From contig SADC01001377.1 in assembly GCA_004194705.1 (NCBI GenBank), positions 62,001 to 126,000 of the forward strand: a stretch of DNA of 64,000 nt, written 5' to 3'. Below are positions 24,336 to 40,500 of this stretch, in pieces. Source of the DNA: Ditylenchus dipsaci (lineage: Eukaryota > Nematoda > Chromadorea > Rhabditida > Anguinidae). The translations under genes were made by a program, and so were the position numbers. The notes beneath the pieces were generated by a model, which worked only from the letters and a program-made list of their open reading frames with translations, was not told the origin of the DNA and did not search any database. Numbering within the stretch: position 1 is the first letter of the stretch; each line of letters starts with the position of its first letter.

Positions 24336-25925
24336 TTTCAATTTATTTAGTCCCACCGCATGTTTTTTTGAAATTTTTTCACTTAGGCTTAGCCTTAGGT
24401 GCAAGGTAGACCAGTGCTCGATAGGACGGGCTCGAACGTGTAATTTTTCTTGTCCTTTTTTTAGCGCTATTAAAGAAAACATCCCCTCCCCATAAATTTT
24501 TAGATATAAAAATAGCTGTGACTGTTCTTATTTTAGGCTTGATGTAGGCCAGCGTATGTTAGCCGGGACTAAAAAATGTTTTAAGACACTTTCCGAGCTC
24601 TGGTACAAATATTTCAGTACCTTTAATAGTGTTTTAAATGTGTCTTCAAAGGGTCACTTGTTCAAACCTTGTACCCGCCAATTCGAAGATTTTTCTGAAT
24701 ATTTGAACTTCTGTACGGATTTCTTAGCTTGGTTTCCAACAAAACAAGACCTGGAATTCAAAAGCATGTTTTTTGACCATGTCACTTTTAAAGCAAACAA
24801 TTTATGGGGTATTCGATACTAGGGTCGATTTTCCAACCATAAAAGACTGGAGTTTGTTTATAGAAACTATATTTTTTAATGGCATAAATTTTCATTTTTT
24901 AACTTACACGGGAAAGGCACGACCCGGGTGTGGCCTATTAAAAAACGTTATATACCAAAATGTAGCCCTAATTGAGCTAGTTAAGGAACCGTTCGCAGAA
25001 TCTGCTATGGATCAATCTACGCTGAGAAATAATCTTTTTAAATTACAAAAAAATTGTGTTGACATATAAGTCAAGAACAACCCTTTTCAAACATGTGAGT
25101 TGGTGGCCGAGTGGATGAGTGGTGCGGCGCCGAACCTATTTCTTTTTTTTCGGGAAAGGTTCGACTCCAGTCGCGTGCACGTCTTTTTTATTTTCCGACC
25201 ACAATAGACATAAAATTTGCAACGGAGAAAGCCATGATAATATCTGCAATTAAAAAAATCATCTGCTGCTCCTATTGTCAACAGTATCTTTGCTTTGATC
25301 ATTTCGTTGTAAATAATCATTGTCATTAATTGTTCGTTGTTCGTAAATGAAATATATACCGTTCACAATGTCTATTACAAATCCGACGACGTTAAAAATA
25401 TTTTTATTGTTCTCCCCGTGTCATTTTGTGTAGGAAAGTGAAGCTTTAAAAAAACCGAAAATAAAAAAGACGTGCACGCGACTGGAGTCGAACCTTTCCC
25501 GAAAAAAAAGAAATAGGTTCGGCGCCGCACCACTCATCCACTCGGCCACCAACTCACATGTTTGAAAAGGGTTGTTCTTGACTTATATGTCAACACAATT
25601 TTTTTTGTAATTTTAAAAGATTATTTCTCAGCGTAGATTAATCCATAGCAGATTCTGCGAACGGTTCCTTAACTAGCTCAATTAGGGCTACATTTTGGTA
25701 TATAACGTTTTTAATAGGCCACACCCGGGTCGTGCCTTTCCCGTGTTAGGCAAAGCCTTATGCGCGGGGTGGTCCAGCGCCCGTAAGGACAGGCTTGAGC
25801 GTGTGTCCCAAACAAGTTCATGTAAATAGTTTCGTTTAAAACTGTACCCAATCGCTGTACCTAAGCGCAAGTGTACCCAACCGCTGTACCCAATCACAAT
25901 GTGTACCCATCGCTGGGCAGTCGTT
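24190..25925. mobile_element. 1.7 kb foldback with tRNA-Ser/Leu-like modules near the centre
   Basis: Arms 24902-25190 and 25465-25750 are near-identical inverses (CACGGGAAAGGCACGACCC, GTTATATACCAAAATGTAGC, AGTCAAGAACAACCC). Each arm ends toward the centre in a tRNA-like module with A box TGGCCGAGTGG (25104-25114) and B box GGTTCGACTCC (25158-25168), mirrored at 25480-25550. The outermost arms are the GGTTGGGTACA minisatellite. The interior spacer is 25190-25465. No intact tRNA anticodon arm was confirmed. Confidence 0.75.
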
Positions 25926-26277
25926 TAAAGGAGCATGTTCACGCAGTCACTTTAAAATGTTGATATTTGAATTCCCGGGGACCAATCCTACAAGTGGAAT
26001 TATGACACGAAATGTTTTTTTCAAATAAATATTTTTTGCTTTTCAAGCAAATTATTTACTTTGGCCTCCTATTTTTTGATCCAAGTCACTTGTTTTCGGT
26101 GTAGAGTGTACCACTTAAGTCGGTTTCACGTATTAGTTTTAGGTGAATCGAGTGCATTGAAGATGTTCGTAGAGAAGGCATCGCATTGTTCCGCTAAAAA
26201 GTGCTCCAAACTTCTATTAGATAAGTTTTTTTTAGCTCACTAGCCGTCCATTTCTTTCTCTTGTTCGTTCTTTTTAG

Positions 26278-26370
26278 GTAGTCTGCAGGAGAAATTATAC
26301 TGATCGTGTGGAATCTGGCGATGCTGTCTATTTGGTTGCTGTGATTGAGCATCTCTTTGTTGAAGTTCTT
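26278..26370 (+). pseudogene. Histone H2A-like exon fragment, left arm
   Basis: After an acceptor-like TTCTTTTTAG the frame reads RRNYTDRVESGDAVYLVAVI then EHLFVEVL. This lines up with the H2A alpha-2 region ([20 protein letters not shown]-type pattern), with N-Y, R-V, G, V-Y-L, A-V, E, L and E-L matching. An upstream piece near 26165-26225 (GIALFR, stop, KVLQ) loosely fits the preceding H2A segment but has an in-frame stop. The sequence beyond VEVL departs from H2A. It is either a degraded capture or a very divergent variant. The identity rests on about 30 residues. Confidence 0.5.
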
Positions 26371-27102
26371 TGGCCAAGGTTTTTCAGGTCTATATTGTTA
26401 TTATTTTGTGTTCAGGACATTTGCCGTACTTCTCAATTCTTTGATCGGGCTTTTCTCTTGCTGCGGTTTTCAGGTGTCTATCTATGAGGTTCCGAGAAGG
26501 AAAGATGCACATGGGTGGGCTCTTATATCACTCTAATTTTCTATCTTTATTGCACTGTCCGCAGTAGTTATTATTTGCGATTTTAGGTCCTCGCTCAGGT
26601 AATTTTAGACTGTTTTTTGCATGATTTACACTGCGACTGTGTACACTATGGTCGATTCCCTTTCCTGTCGAATTTACAGCAAAGTTAATTTATGATGATC
26701 GGACAACCATGTCCGGACTTTACGTCTCACGTCTAATCTCGTATAGCATGTAGGTATCCTGCTTGTGTGCATTTCTGACGTACGCTAAAAAACTTGGAAT
26801 GACCTAAGTCACAACTCAAATTTTATTTGACAGGAAAGGGATCGACTGTGACGTGGGGAAGACTGCGATCATCACAAATTTTGTGCGAACATGATGTGAG
26901 GTCATAAATACACTCAAAAACACCATTGATTACTAGCTGATTCCGATTGTCCGATCATCATAAATGAACTTTGCTGAGCAAAAGCAAGAGAGTGGTTGCA
27001 ACACTACTAGATGGTCGAATAAGCCTGAAAATCAGTGACATAAAATCCAGTAGACGATTATGATAGATATTTTGTGACTTATAATCACTTTCGCTAGGCA
27101 GC

Positions 27103-27240
27103 CTCTTATACGAAGTTGACGTGCTCCAACAGATATGTTACAAGGGCCTAGCCATACTGCCTTGGGGTGGAGCACGAAGGCACATAGAAAGTGACACTGC
27201 AACCTCATACAGTCCGACAAAGTCAATGGTCACCGTGTGA
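27103..27240 (+). pseudogene. Histone H2A-like C-terminal fragment in the foldback spacer
   Basis: The frame SLLYEVDVLQQICYKGLAIL then PWGGARRHIESD runs to TGA at 27238-27240. It fits the H2A docking region, where DEELNKLL-KG is followed by GG and a P/H-I motif. An acceptor-like CGCTAG precedes it. It is on the same strand as the left-arm fragment, so the three pieces could be exons of one H2A-like gene into which the palindrome was built. Confidence 0.4.
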
Positions 27241-27591
27241 AAAAATGTACATTATAATGCATATAGCTAGCTAACTAATGAATTTGACGTTACGTTCACA
27301 GGTGACTTTGCCATAGTGTACACAGTCGCAGTGTAAATCATGCAAAAACAGTCTAAAATTACCTGAGCCGAGGACCTAAAATCGCAAATAATAACTACTG
27401 CGGACAGTGCAATAAAGATAGAAAATTAGAGTGATATAAGAGCCCACCCATGTGCATCTTTCCTTCTCGGAACCTCATAGATAGACACCTGAAAACCGCA
27501 GCAAGAGAAAAGCCCGATCAAAGAATTGAGAAGTACGGCAAATGTCCTGAACACAAAATAATAACAATATAGACCTGAAAAACCTTGGCCA

Positions 27592-27684
27592 AAGAACTTC
27601 AACAAAGAGATGCTCAATCACAGCAACCAAATAGACAGCATCGCCAGATTCCACACGATCAGTATAATTTCTCCTGCAGACTAC
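27592..27684 (-). pseudogene. Histone H2A-like exon fragment, right arm
   Basis: Mirror copy of 26278-26370, on the minus strand, encoding the same RRNYTDRVESGDAVYLVAVI stretch. It is present because the whole 725-base arm is inverted and repeated. Confidence 0.5.
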
Positions 27685-28249
27685 CTAAAAAGAACGAACA
27701 AGAGAAAAGAAATGGACGGCTAGTGAGCTAAAAAAAACTTATCTAATAGAAGTTTGGAGCACTTTTTAGCGGAACAATGCGATGCCTTCTCTACGAACAT
27801 CTTCAATGCACTCGATTCACCTAAAACTAATACGTGAAACCGACTTAAGTGGTACACTCTACACCGAAACAAGTGACTTGGATCAAAAAATAGGAGGCCA
27901 AAGTAAATAATTTGCTTGAAAAGCAAAAAATATTTATTTGAAAAAACATTTCGTGTCATAATTCACTTGTAGGATTGGTCCCCGGAATTCAAATATCAAC
28001 ATTTTAAAGTGACTGCGTGAACATGCTCCTTTAAAGCTTATTAGTCGCTCGCCCTTCAGGTTCTGATCGAGGTAATTAAAAGTCCCTAGAGTTTCACGCT
28101 TTTTTCAAGATCTGATTTTTAACAGAACGACAGAACAAATCTAGTGAAACACTAGAACAAACAACAAATTTAATTAGTGTCCTTTTCATTCTCTTCAGAT
28201 TATTCTCCTTGAACTTGGTACACAAACGGAACTTTGCCAGCTGATGCTG

Positions 28250-28375
28250 TACAGTTCGCAAGAACTCCATCCTCCCCTCGGACACGGACATAATTTCGTC
28301 GGACCGAAATATCGTCGCGGCCGAAATTTCGTCGGCCCAAAATTTCGTCGCGGCCATAATTTCGTCGCATATGAT
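28250..28375 (+). repeat. AATTTCGTCGGCCGAAAT minisatellite
   Basis: About six imperfect units combining ATTTCGTCG and CGGCCGAAA occur in tandem (for example AATTTCGTCGCGGCCATAAT). A short duplicated TTCACATTACCTAG follows at 28377-28405. Non-coding. Confidence 0.7.
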
Positions 28376-28654
28376 ATTCACATTACCTAGTTCACATTAC
28401 CTAGGTAGCGGTACTTCTAATACCGGTACGTGTCATTTGTTACTGGCGCCGTTTGTTCCCAGCCTATATAAAAGGACGTTTGTTCTCGGTCTGTGTGAAA
28501 TGACGGTTTGTTCCTGATGACCGATGTGGCAACTGGCAAAATGGATGATGAGTAAATTGGTAAACCCGTACCAGTGACCGCGTACAACAATAAATGAGCT
28601 GCTGGGTGAGATCAAAATGAGCTACAGAGCAAAATTTTGACGGTGATTCAAATG

Positions 28655-28760
28655 TCGGCTTTTGCTATGGGGCTCAAATGCGGGGGCTCAAATGCGGAGG
28701 CTCAAATACGGGGAGCTCAAATGCGGAGGCTCAAATCCAAAGGGCTCAAATGCGTGTTAA
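28655..28760 (+). repeat. GGGCTCAAATGCGGA minisatellite
   Basis: Six or seven units of about 15-18 bases (GGCTCAAATGCGGAGGCTC) occur in tandem. The open frame across it is a repeat artefact. Confidence 0.8.
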
Positions 28761-28879
28761 CGCTCACTCTCACTTGCACTTGCACTCAATTTTCGTGTGT
28801 CCAATTAGCGGAATTTTCAAATGTTCGAACTAGCAACCTCTACATCACTCCTTAGAATCGCTCAGAACCACATCCAGAG

Positions 28880-29160
28880 TGGCCTAAAGGCAAAAATAAC
28901 TGGTTTTTGGGGTTTACCAAAGGGGGTAAACTTTTTGCGAAAATTCGATTGAGCGGATCAGATTTCGGGTCCGACAGGCTTAATCGCTCAGAATTCCAGG
29001 TTTACGGTGGTTTTGAGTGGTTCGGGGTAGATTAGTGTGGAATTCTGGGCGATTTAGAACATCAGACTGGAATTCTGATCCGCTCAATCGATTTTTCGCA
29101 TAAAGTTTAGCCCCCCCCTTTTATTAAACCCTAAAAAAACCAGTTATTTCTGCCTATTGG
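28880..29160. mobile_element. Foldback with AACTTTTTGCGAAAATTCGA arms
   Basis: Left GGGGTAAACTTTTTGCGAAA, ATTGAGCGGATCAGA and CGCTCAGAATTCCAG are mirrored by CTGGAATTCTGATCCGCTC and TTTCGCATAAAGTTTAG. A close relative is at 59395-59690, and half-copies occur at 8990-9010 and 29515-29580. Confidence 0.75.
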
Positions 29161-29194
29161 CTACTCCGACGTGAGTTCTGGGCGATCCTAATAA

Positions 29195-29262
29195 AGAGAG
29201 GGTTGGTGTAGTGCCTTACTTACTTAGAAGGAGTCGGTGGTTCGAATCCAAGGTGCAGAAAT
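29195..29262 (+). repeat. tRNA-like module (B box GGTTCGAATCC)
   Basis: AGAGAGGGTTGGTGTAGTGC is followed 40 bases later by GGTGGTTCGAATCCAAGG. The same pair of words occurs at 54880-54945 (GGTTGATGTAGTGCTTC, CTGGTTCGAATCCCGCC). The spacing fits a tRNA-derived SINE head. I cannot fold a convincing tRNA. Confidence 0.55.
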
Positions 29263-31278
29263 AAATTAAAAATTAGAAAAAATTGTCCTTCAGTCTGCCT
29301 CCCAGTCTTTTTCAGTTTTAAGTCTTTTAAAAGTTGCCATTCACTCTCACTATCAGTCTGCCTTTCACTCTCACTCTGACTTTGGACACACACTGAGAGT
29401 GATAGTGAGAGTGAGGGCCAAAGTCAGAGTGAGAGTGAAAGGTTTGTTGTGTGTCCAATGAAGAGTGAGAGTGAAAGGAAAATCCGCTGATTGGACACGA
29501 GGCTTAAAGGGGAGTAAACTTTTTGAGAAAAACCGATTGAGCGGATCAGATTTCGGGTCCTATCGGTTTAATCGCCCACAACCGGTTGTACCCCGGGGTG
29601 TAAGTGTAAAGGTTTCAAATTCAGGTAGTATTGCCCAGGTGACGGTATCAAGACCCAGGTATCTAGATTGGAGATGGTAATATCTAGGACCTTATACCTA
29701 AAAAGGAGTTCGTAAGTATCCATGCCAGGGTAATCATAAAAGTGGCTGTTTTTCACCAAACATGTTTTTCTTACCTTTTTGTAGTTTGGGGAACATGTTT
29801 GAGTCCGTCCTGACACACGCTGGCCTACCCTGCACCGGTGTTGAAATATTTTCTTATTTCATAGTAAGTTTTAATTCCACTTCAATTAGAAGGGCAGTTT
29901 CCCCTCTCCTTTGAAATATTTTTGGCAACAAAAATTGCAAGTAAAAAATGACCGAATATAACCAAATATGATCGGTGATATGACCGGATTCGAAAATGAC
30001 CGATCATATTCCAGCCCTAACTAAAACTGAGAGAAGTTAGACCCTTACTTCAATGAAAAAACAAAAAACAGACAAAATTGCTTAGTAAGAACTCCTCAAA
30101 CTTCCACGGACATCAACCAACACATGCACCTACACCCGCTCATTGTAGGAAACCTAATAGCTTTTTATAAACCAGGAGCAATTGCCCCTTCTATACAGGC
30201 CGGAAACTATCGGCGCCGGGAGCTATTGTTCATATCCGCCTGTATTTGGTGGGTATAAGTTGTGATGGCCGCCAGTTAGGGCCGCCAGTTGGGATGGCCG
30301 CCAGTCGGGGGCCGCCAGTTGGGATGGCCGCCGGTCGGGGGCCCCCAGTTGGGATGGCCGCCAGTTGGGGTTTTACCATCTGTGACAAAAAAAAAGTGAA
30401 TCTGTGACAAAAAAAAGTGAATCTGTGACAGAAAAAAGTTTTGCCCCATAAAAAAGTGAATCTAGGACGAAAAAAAGTGAATGTCGGACAGAAAAAAGTG
30501 AATCTGGGACAAAAAATGAATCTGGGTCAAAATAAAGTGAATCTGGGACAAAAAAGTTTTGCCCGAAAAAAATTAGGGGGCACTTTTCAGAAAATTAGGG
30601 GGCATTTTTCAGTAATTCATTTCTAATTCCGAAAATTGGAAAAAGGCTATTAGGAATGAACATGCAACTTATACCACTGCGCCACACCTACTTGTGAAAC
30701 ATTGATACTGATCTGCAATATATCCTACATCATAAATTTCTAATTTTTAGAAGTCAATATCCTGACGCGATCAAAACCGTAGCCGATTTCGAGAACGGCT
30801 TCGTATCCAGCTTTAATAGAGCTATCTTTTGGTACATAACGTTCTTTGATAAGCCATGGTCTTGTCGTGCCTTTCCCGTGTTAGAATATACTTTAAATGC
30901 AACCCACCTTTTTCTGATGAACTGTAACATATGTCTAAATGGTTTTGTGGACGAAATGACCGGGGACAAAAAGGCCAGGGGACGAAAAGACCTAGTGTCG
31001 TGAAGACCTAGTGCCGTAAAGCAGTGCTGCAAATAATTTCAATCGATTCCTCGATAGTTTTGGTCCTAGAAGTCAGTAAACTTAATTAAAAATAAATAAG
31101 TTGTGCACCTAGCGGGATTAGAAAAGTCGACTTAGGGGATGCGTATATGAATGTCACCCCGCCCCCACCCCTCTAAAAAACAGAATTTAGAATCCAGAAT
31201 TTCCGGTTCTACTTCTGGTTCTAATTTAAGTCCTACGTCAAAATGTATGTGCATTCGACTCTCGATTTGACCTCCTAG
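29263..31278. repeat. Repeat-rich intergenic region
   Basis: Contents include CACTCTCACTCTGACTTTGG with its inverse (29335-29480), and a GATGGCCGCCAGTTGGG minisatellite at 30265-30370. An AAGTGAATCTGTGACAAAA array lies at 30375-30555 and an inverted copy of the A-box-tailed repeat at 30655-30895. No coding exon is supported. Confidence 0.6.
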
Positions 31279-31350
31279 GGACCGAGTTTGGCCGGCATGG
31301 GGCATGAGGACCCTAGTTTCATGAAGGTAGTGAAGGTAGTGAAATAATCA

Positions 31351-31361
31351 GTATCTTTTAG
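31351..31361 (+). promoter_or_regulatory. Possible spliced-leader acceptor abutting the start codon
   Basis: GTATCTTTTAG lies directly before the ATG at 31362 (and likewise before 37649 in copy 2). A T-rich acceptor touching the start codon fits trans-splicing of a spliced leader, common in nematodes. A normal cis intron from an upstream non-coding exon would look the same. Confidence 0.4.
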
Positions 31362-36247
<4,886 letters not shown>

Positions 36248-36330
36248 TAATCACGGTCATTATTGTTGTTGTAAACATTGAGGCAGTAAAGATAGTTAGA
36301 CAATGTGGTTATGAGCCTTTGCATATTTAA

Positions 36331-37459
36331 TTAGTGTGATTGGGATCTGCGACGTAGATATGGTGTGCCGGCGTTGCGGGCTTTAAAAGTCTTGCTCCCA
36401 TACACCTTGATCGGTGTTGCCTGTGTCTTCAGGTCATGTTTGGATGGTGTATTTGATGACTTTTCTAGGGCTGCAGATGGCATGATCATTATAGGTTGAC
36501 GTTCTACTTCCACTTCTTGTGGATAACCTCCGCCATTGGTAATGTGTCCTCCATCTTTTTCACAGTGGTCGCATGAACCTTAAAATTTTGATTTTTTATG
36601 TGCGGTTGTGGTTTTATTTTACCTTTCTTGCCATTAATTCCTGGTGGACCAGGTGGTCCTTGACCTCTGAAAAGAGGAGTAATAGAGCTATGAATCTGTT
36701 ACTTGTGCATTTCCTACCCATCTTCACCCGGTTCTCCTCTAGCTCCCGTTCGCCTCTATCTCCCCTTTCCCCTTCTGCCCAGGTTGACCATCAGATCCAC
36801 CAGTTCCTACTCTTCCTCTAAAAATATTTGTTAATTTAAAACTCTGTAGTCAAGAGTTATATGCCTTGGGCCGACTGGTCCTAAAACAATTATATCATCT
36901 TTTTAGTTAACCTTAATACGGGAAAGCATGCCTGCTGGGCCTGGTGGACTAAAAGGTTAAAATCAAATATCGGAAACACTATATATAAAATCGATATTAC
37001 CCTTCAAAAGCTCCCATTAATATGCGCCCCAGGTCGCCAGGAACGCCAGGATACCCTTGCTCTTAAACTTTTATTTTTAATATAAAATGTTTTAAGTGGA
37101 TTTAAACCTCCAGGATCTCCAGCAGCTCCAGTTGGCCCTTTTGGTCCTTTTCGACCAGCTTTACCAGGTATTCCAGCTGTGCCAGGGTGACTTAGAATAA
37201 GATATTTTTCATCCTTCTTTTTTACGTTTTAAAATTCCTACCCAGGAATTCCAGGTAAGCCCTTTGGGCTGAAAAATTCATAAATAATAAAATTTTTTAT
37301 GTCTAGAGCTACCATTCAGTCCTGGTGGTCCAGGCACTGCAGGTGGACACTAGAAAGTTAGTGAAATTTAATATCGAACAAATTTATGAAGCTACTTTTG
37401 GCAAGCATCTTCGATGTTTGGCTGGGCTTGGATGTATAAACCGTCTTTTCCATTGCGTC
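36331..37459 (-). pseudogene. Cuticle collagen, 5'-truncated copy
   Basis: This holds the 3' exons only. In transcript order: GRNGKDGLYIQAQPNIEDAC (from 37459), CPPAVPGPPGLNG, PKGLPGIPG, HPGTAGIPGKAGRKGPKG, QGYPGVPGDLG, PPGPAGM, GPVGPR, GRVGTGGSDGQPGQKG, GPPGPPGING and the tail starting SCDHCEKDGG. Stop is at 36331-36333. Copy 1 of the duplication ends at 37560 inside an intron, so the signal-anchor and first collagen exons are missing here and this copy should be non-functional unless another promoter serves it. It is convergent with the helicase gene, leaving only 83 bases between the two stop codons. Confidence 0.85.
36865..36880 (-). other. 16-base collagen exon followed by a GC-AG intron
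   Basis: GACCAGTCGGCCCAAG sits between an acceptor TTGTTTTAG and a donor that reads GC (AAG, then GCATAT). Joining it to the exon beginning AGGAAGAGTAGGA keeps the Gly-X-Y register GPV-GPR-GRV-GTG. That register supports both the tiny exon and the GC donor. Copy 2 has the same arrangement near 41276-41292. Confidence 0.65.
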
Positions 37460-37565
37460 CTCAATAATATACTTTATTAAGGTGGCCGCCAATTTTTTCA
37501 CTATAATGCTTTTTAATTTATTTGGTGATCAAGTAGATCGTTGTGATCATATTGACCATAACCGA

Positions 37566-40500
37566 GGACCGAGTTTGGCCGGCATGGGGCATGAGGACCC
37601 TAGTTTCATGAAGGTAGTGAAGGTAGTGAAATAATCAGTATCTTTTAGATGTCTGAAATAATTCGTTGGGTTAATGATGAGTTGATGTCAGTGCTTGGGT
37701 ACAATGACCCGACCATGTCCCGCTTTATGATTGCAATAGCGAAGAAATCCACAGATTCGGATGACTTTATAGATCGGGCGAGTGAATTTTTCTTAGATAG
37801 AATCATAAAAGGTATTCTCTAAATTTGCAGATTCGGGGTGCAGGCTATGATGATGTGAGTGGCTCGTTGGCTCGCTTTGCAGTCGACCTCCTTGAAAGAG
37901 TTCCGCATGCATGTAAGTTCATATTTGTCGGATTATGACGATCTTAATTACTGATTTTAATATAACAGCCAAGGCAGTACCGCAACAAAGAGGAATGACT
38001 GAACTAGAAAAGAAGCATATGGCATTTAAGAAGCTCAATGCGTCGATGCAACCCCTTTCGGATGACGACGATGTCGAGGAAACCAGTTCTAAATCACAAC
38101 AGAAAGCTTCTCGTGCACAGAAATCAAGGGCTATGAGAAAAAGAAAACAGAGTACCAGCAGTGAAGAAGAGGCTGTAGGTTTTTTTCGAGTGTCTATGGC
38201 TAGTGCCACTCCTAAATTTCTACTTCCCTAAGTAATTTGCTGACGCACCCAGTAAATCCTAAAAACCTCTTTTCTAGGGTTTTTTTTCCTTTAATATCGA
38301 ACTAAAAATTTTTTTTAGCCATCGAAAGCAAATCAAATAGAGAATGACCTTTCCAGCTCTGAATCTGATATTGAAAAGATTGAAGAAGTCACCAAGAAAG
38401 ATGTCGAAGAACGCGATGCTTTAGCCAAGCGAATTCGAGAACGGGACAAGAAAGATACTCGGCATATTGTCTCCAAGTCAGAAGCAAAAGCTGCAGCAGA
38501 GGCCTCTAAGCGGCTCAATATAGCAGATGATCAGAAAAAGGACAAGACAGTGCTTTTGGACAAACTGAGATACGAAAGCCGCAAAGATTACTTGGCCAAG
38601 AGAAAAGAGGATAAGAAAATGGAGCTGGAAGCCAAAGTAATCGATGATGAAACCATCTTTGCAAATGAGGAGTATGTTCTTGCCTTATTTCATTTTAAAC
38701 TACCTAACACTTATTTTGCAGATTGACAGCCCAAGAAAAGTTTGATGTCAAGTATAGGAAGGAGGTTCTCTCTTACGTAAAGCAATACGACAAGGCTGGT
38801 GATGTGCTCAAAGTGCAGCGGTAATTTTAGATGAACATGATAAATCATTTAGTTAAAGGAATATTTCAGTTATCATGTACCGGATGCCGCCACCAAATCT
38901 ATCCCGACACAATACGTAGAAGAGCCTGAATTGCCTGGTGGGGATGGAAGGCACGTATTTTTTTTAATTTCAAGCGCTAATGTCTTTCACCTTTTTTACT
39001 TTATAGACGATGGGAAGAAGAGCGATTGATGTCCGCCGTGTTCAGACCTGGAGCCAAGATAGGGTTAGTCGTTTTTCTGTGTTTTCTTTAGATACGAAAG
39101 AGCAATTTTAGAAGGGTCAAGAGTTAGATTTACTTTTGGATGATGAGAAGATTGACTTCATAGAAGCTCTGCAGATGCCTGGGACCAGCTCTGAGGTAGT
39201 TTTAAGGTCTCAATAAAATTTACCCAAATTTCTGTTTCAGGAAAAGCCTTTGAGTGCAGAAAAACTGAAGAAATTGACTTTAGATGAAACAAGGAAATCT
39301 CTTCCAGGTTTATCAAATTTTCTGTATTTTTATTTGCTCGAAATCCAACTTTTTAGTGTTTGCATATCGCGACCAGTTTATCGACGCAGTGCGCAATAAT
39401 CAGGTACTGATTATAGAAGGCGAGACCGGCTCAGGAAAGACCACTCAGCTGCCACAATTCTTGTATGAGGAGGTATTATTCAAGGGTTATTTTATTTGTT
39501 TAGTATAGTTTTATTTCTAACTTTTGAGGGATTTTGCGATGATAATAAACGTGTAGGATGCACTCAGCCTCGTCGTGTTGCAGCAATGAGTGTAGCTTCC
39601 AGGGTTGCTGAAGAAAAGTCATGCAAGTTGGGTGGTTTGGTGAGTAAAGGTGGTGTTGTAGGTAGTTCACGTAATTATTTTTTTTAGAGCTGGGAAGAAG
39701 AATGGCGGAGTTTCCTTGCGATCCCTCGATGTCTAAGATGATCATTGCTTCAGAAAAGTATGTTCAAATGTCCTGTCTGCCCAAATAACTTTTCTTTTAG
39801 ATACGGCTGCTCCGAAGAAATTATTACCATAGCGGCTATGCTATCAGTAAATGCAGCGATATTCTACCGACCCAAGGCAATGATTGTGCATGCAGATACT
39901 GCTCGTAAGGCCTTCTGGTCATCGTCTGGAGATCATCTGACTCTATTGAATGTGTTCAACAAATGGAAGGAAACAAACTTTTCTCAGCAATGGTTGGTTA
40001 TTCTTTGACCCAAATAGAATCATGAAATAAATAATTTTAGGTGCAATGAGAATTTCGTTCAACATCGCACAATGAAGAGGGCGAGGGATATACGCGATCA
40101 GCTAGAGGGTCTTCTAGAGCGTGTGGAAATCGAGCTGGTGAGTAACTCGTGCTATTGGATATTGTTTCATTAGTAGTAACACATTTTCGTTAAAAAAAAT
40201 TCAATTTGTAGAAGTCAACAACTGACAGCGTAGCAATTTGCAAGGCAATCACGTCGGGTTATTTTCACAATCTTGCGACTTTGGGTAAATTTCGGCCTAT
40301 ATTCATTCCATCGTGACAGTATTTTTAGATAAGGGTGGTCAATACAAGACAGTGAAGCACAGGCACACCATTCAAGTTCATCCTAATTCGTGCTTATTTG
40401 AAGACAGGCCAAGGTGGTTGATTTACTACGAATTAGTATTTACTTCAAAGGAGTTCATGCGTGAGGTTCGTTTCCAATTTTATTTCACTTTCATGTTTAA

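Larger units (their letters stand above)
25927..28035. mobile_element. 2.1 kb foldback with 725-base arms carrying H2A-like pieces
   Basis: The left arm 25927-26652 and right arm 27312-28035 are inverse copies. They begin AAAGGAGCATGTTCACGCAG and end at GTGTACACTATGG. They flank a 660-base spacer with its own inner inverted words (TTATGATGATCGGACAA against TTGTCCGATCATCATAAA). The arms differ by only occasional bases. The arms and spacer hold segments resembling histone H2A, described separately. Confidence 0.85.

Noticed and set aside
25087..25560. Two functional tRNA genes
   Set aside because: A and B boxes are present, but the stretch between them includes a TTTCTTTTTTTTCGGG run that does not form a normal anticodon arm, and the modules are part of a repeat.
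26345..26536. 63-codon frame in both arms of the 2.1 kb foldback as a transposon protein
   Set aside because: Only the preceding frame gives a family match (H2A-like); this frame is hydrophobic with no recognised motif and is duplicated only because the arms are.
28250..28760. CRISPR-like array from regularly repeated words
   Set aside because: Units are contiguous with no unique spacers, and the context is eukaryotic; these are minisatellites.
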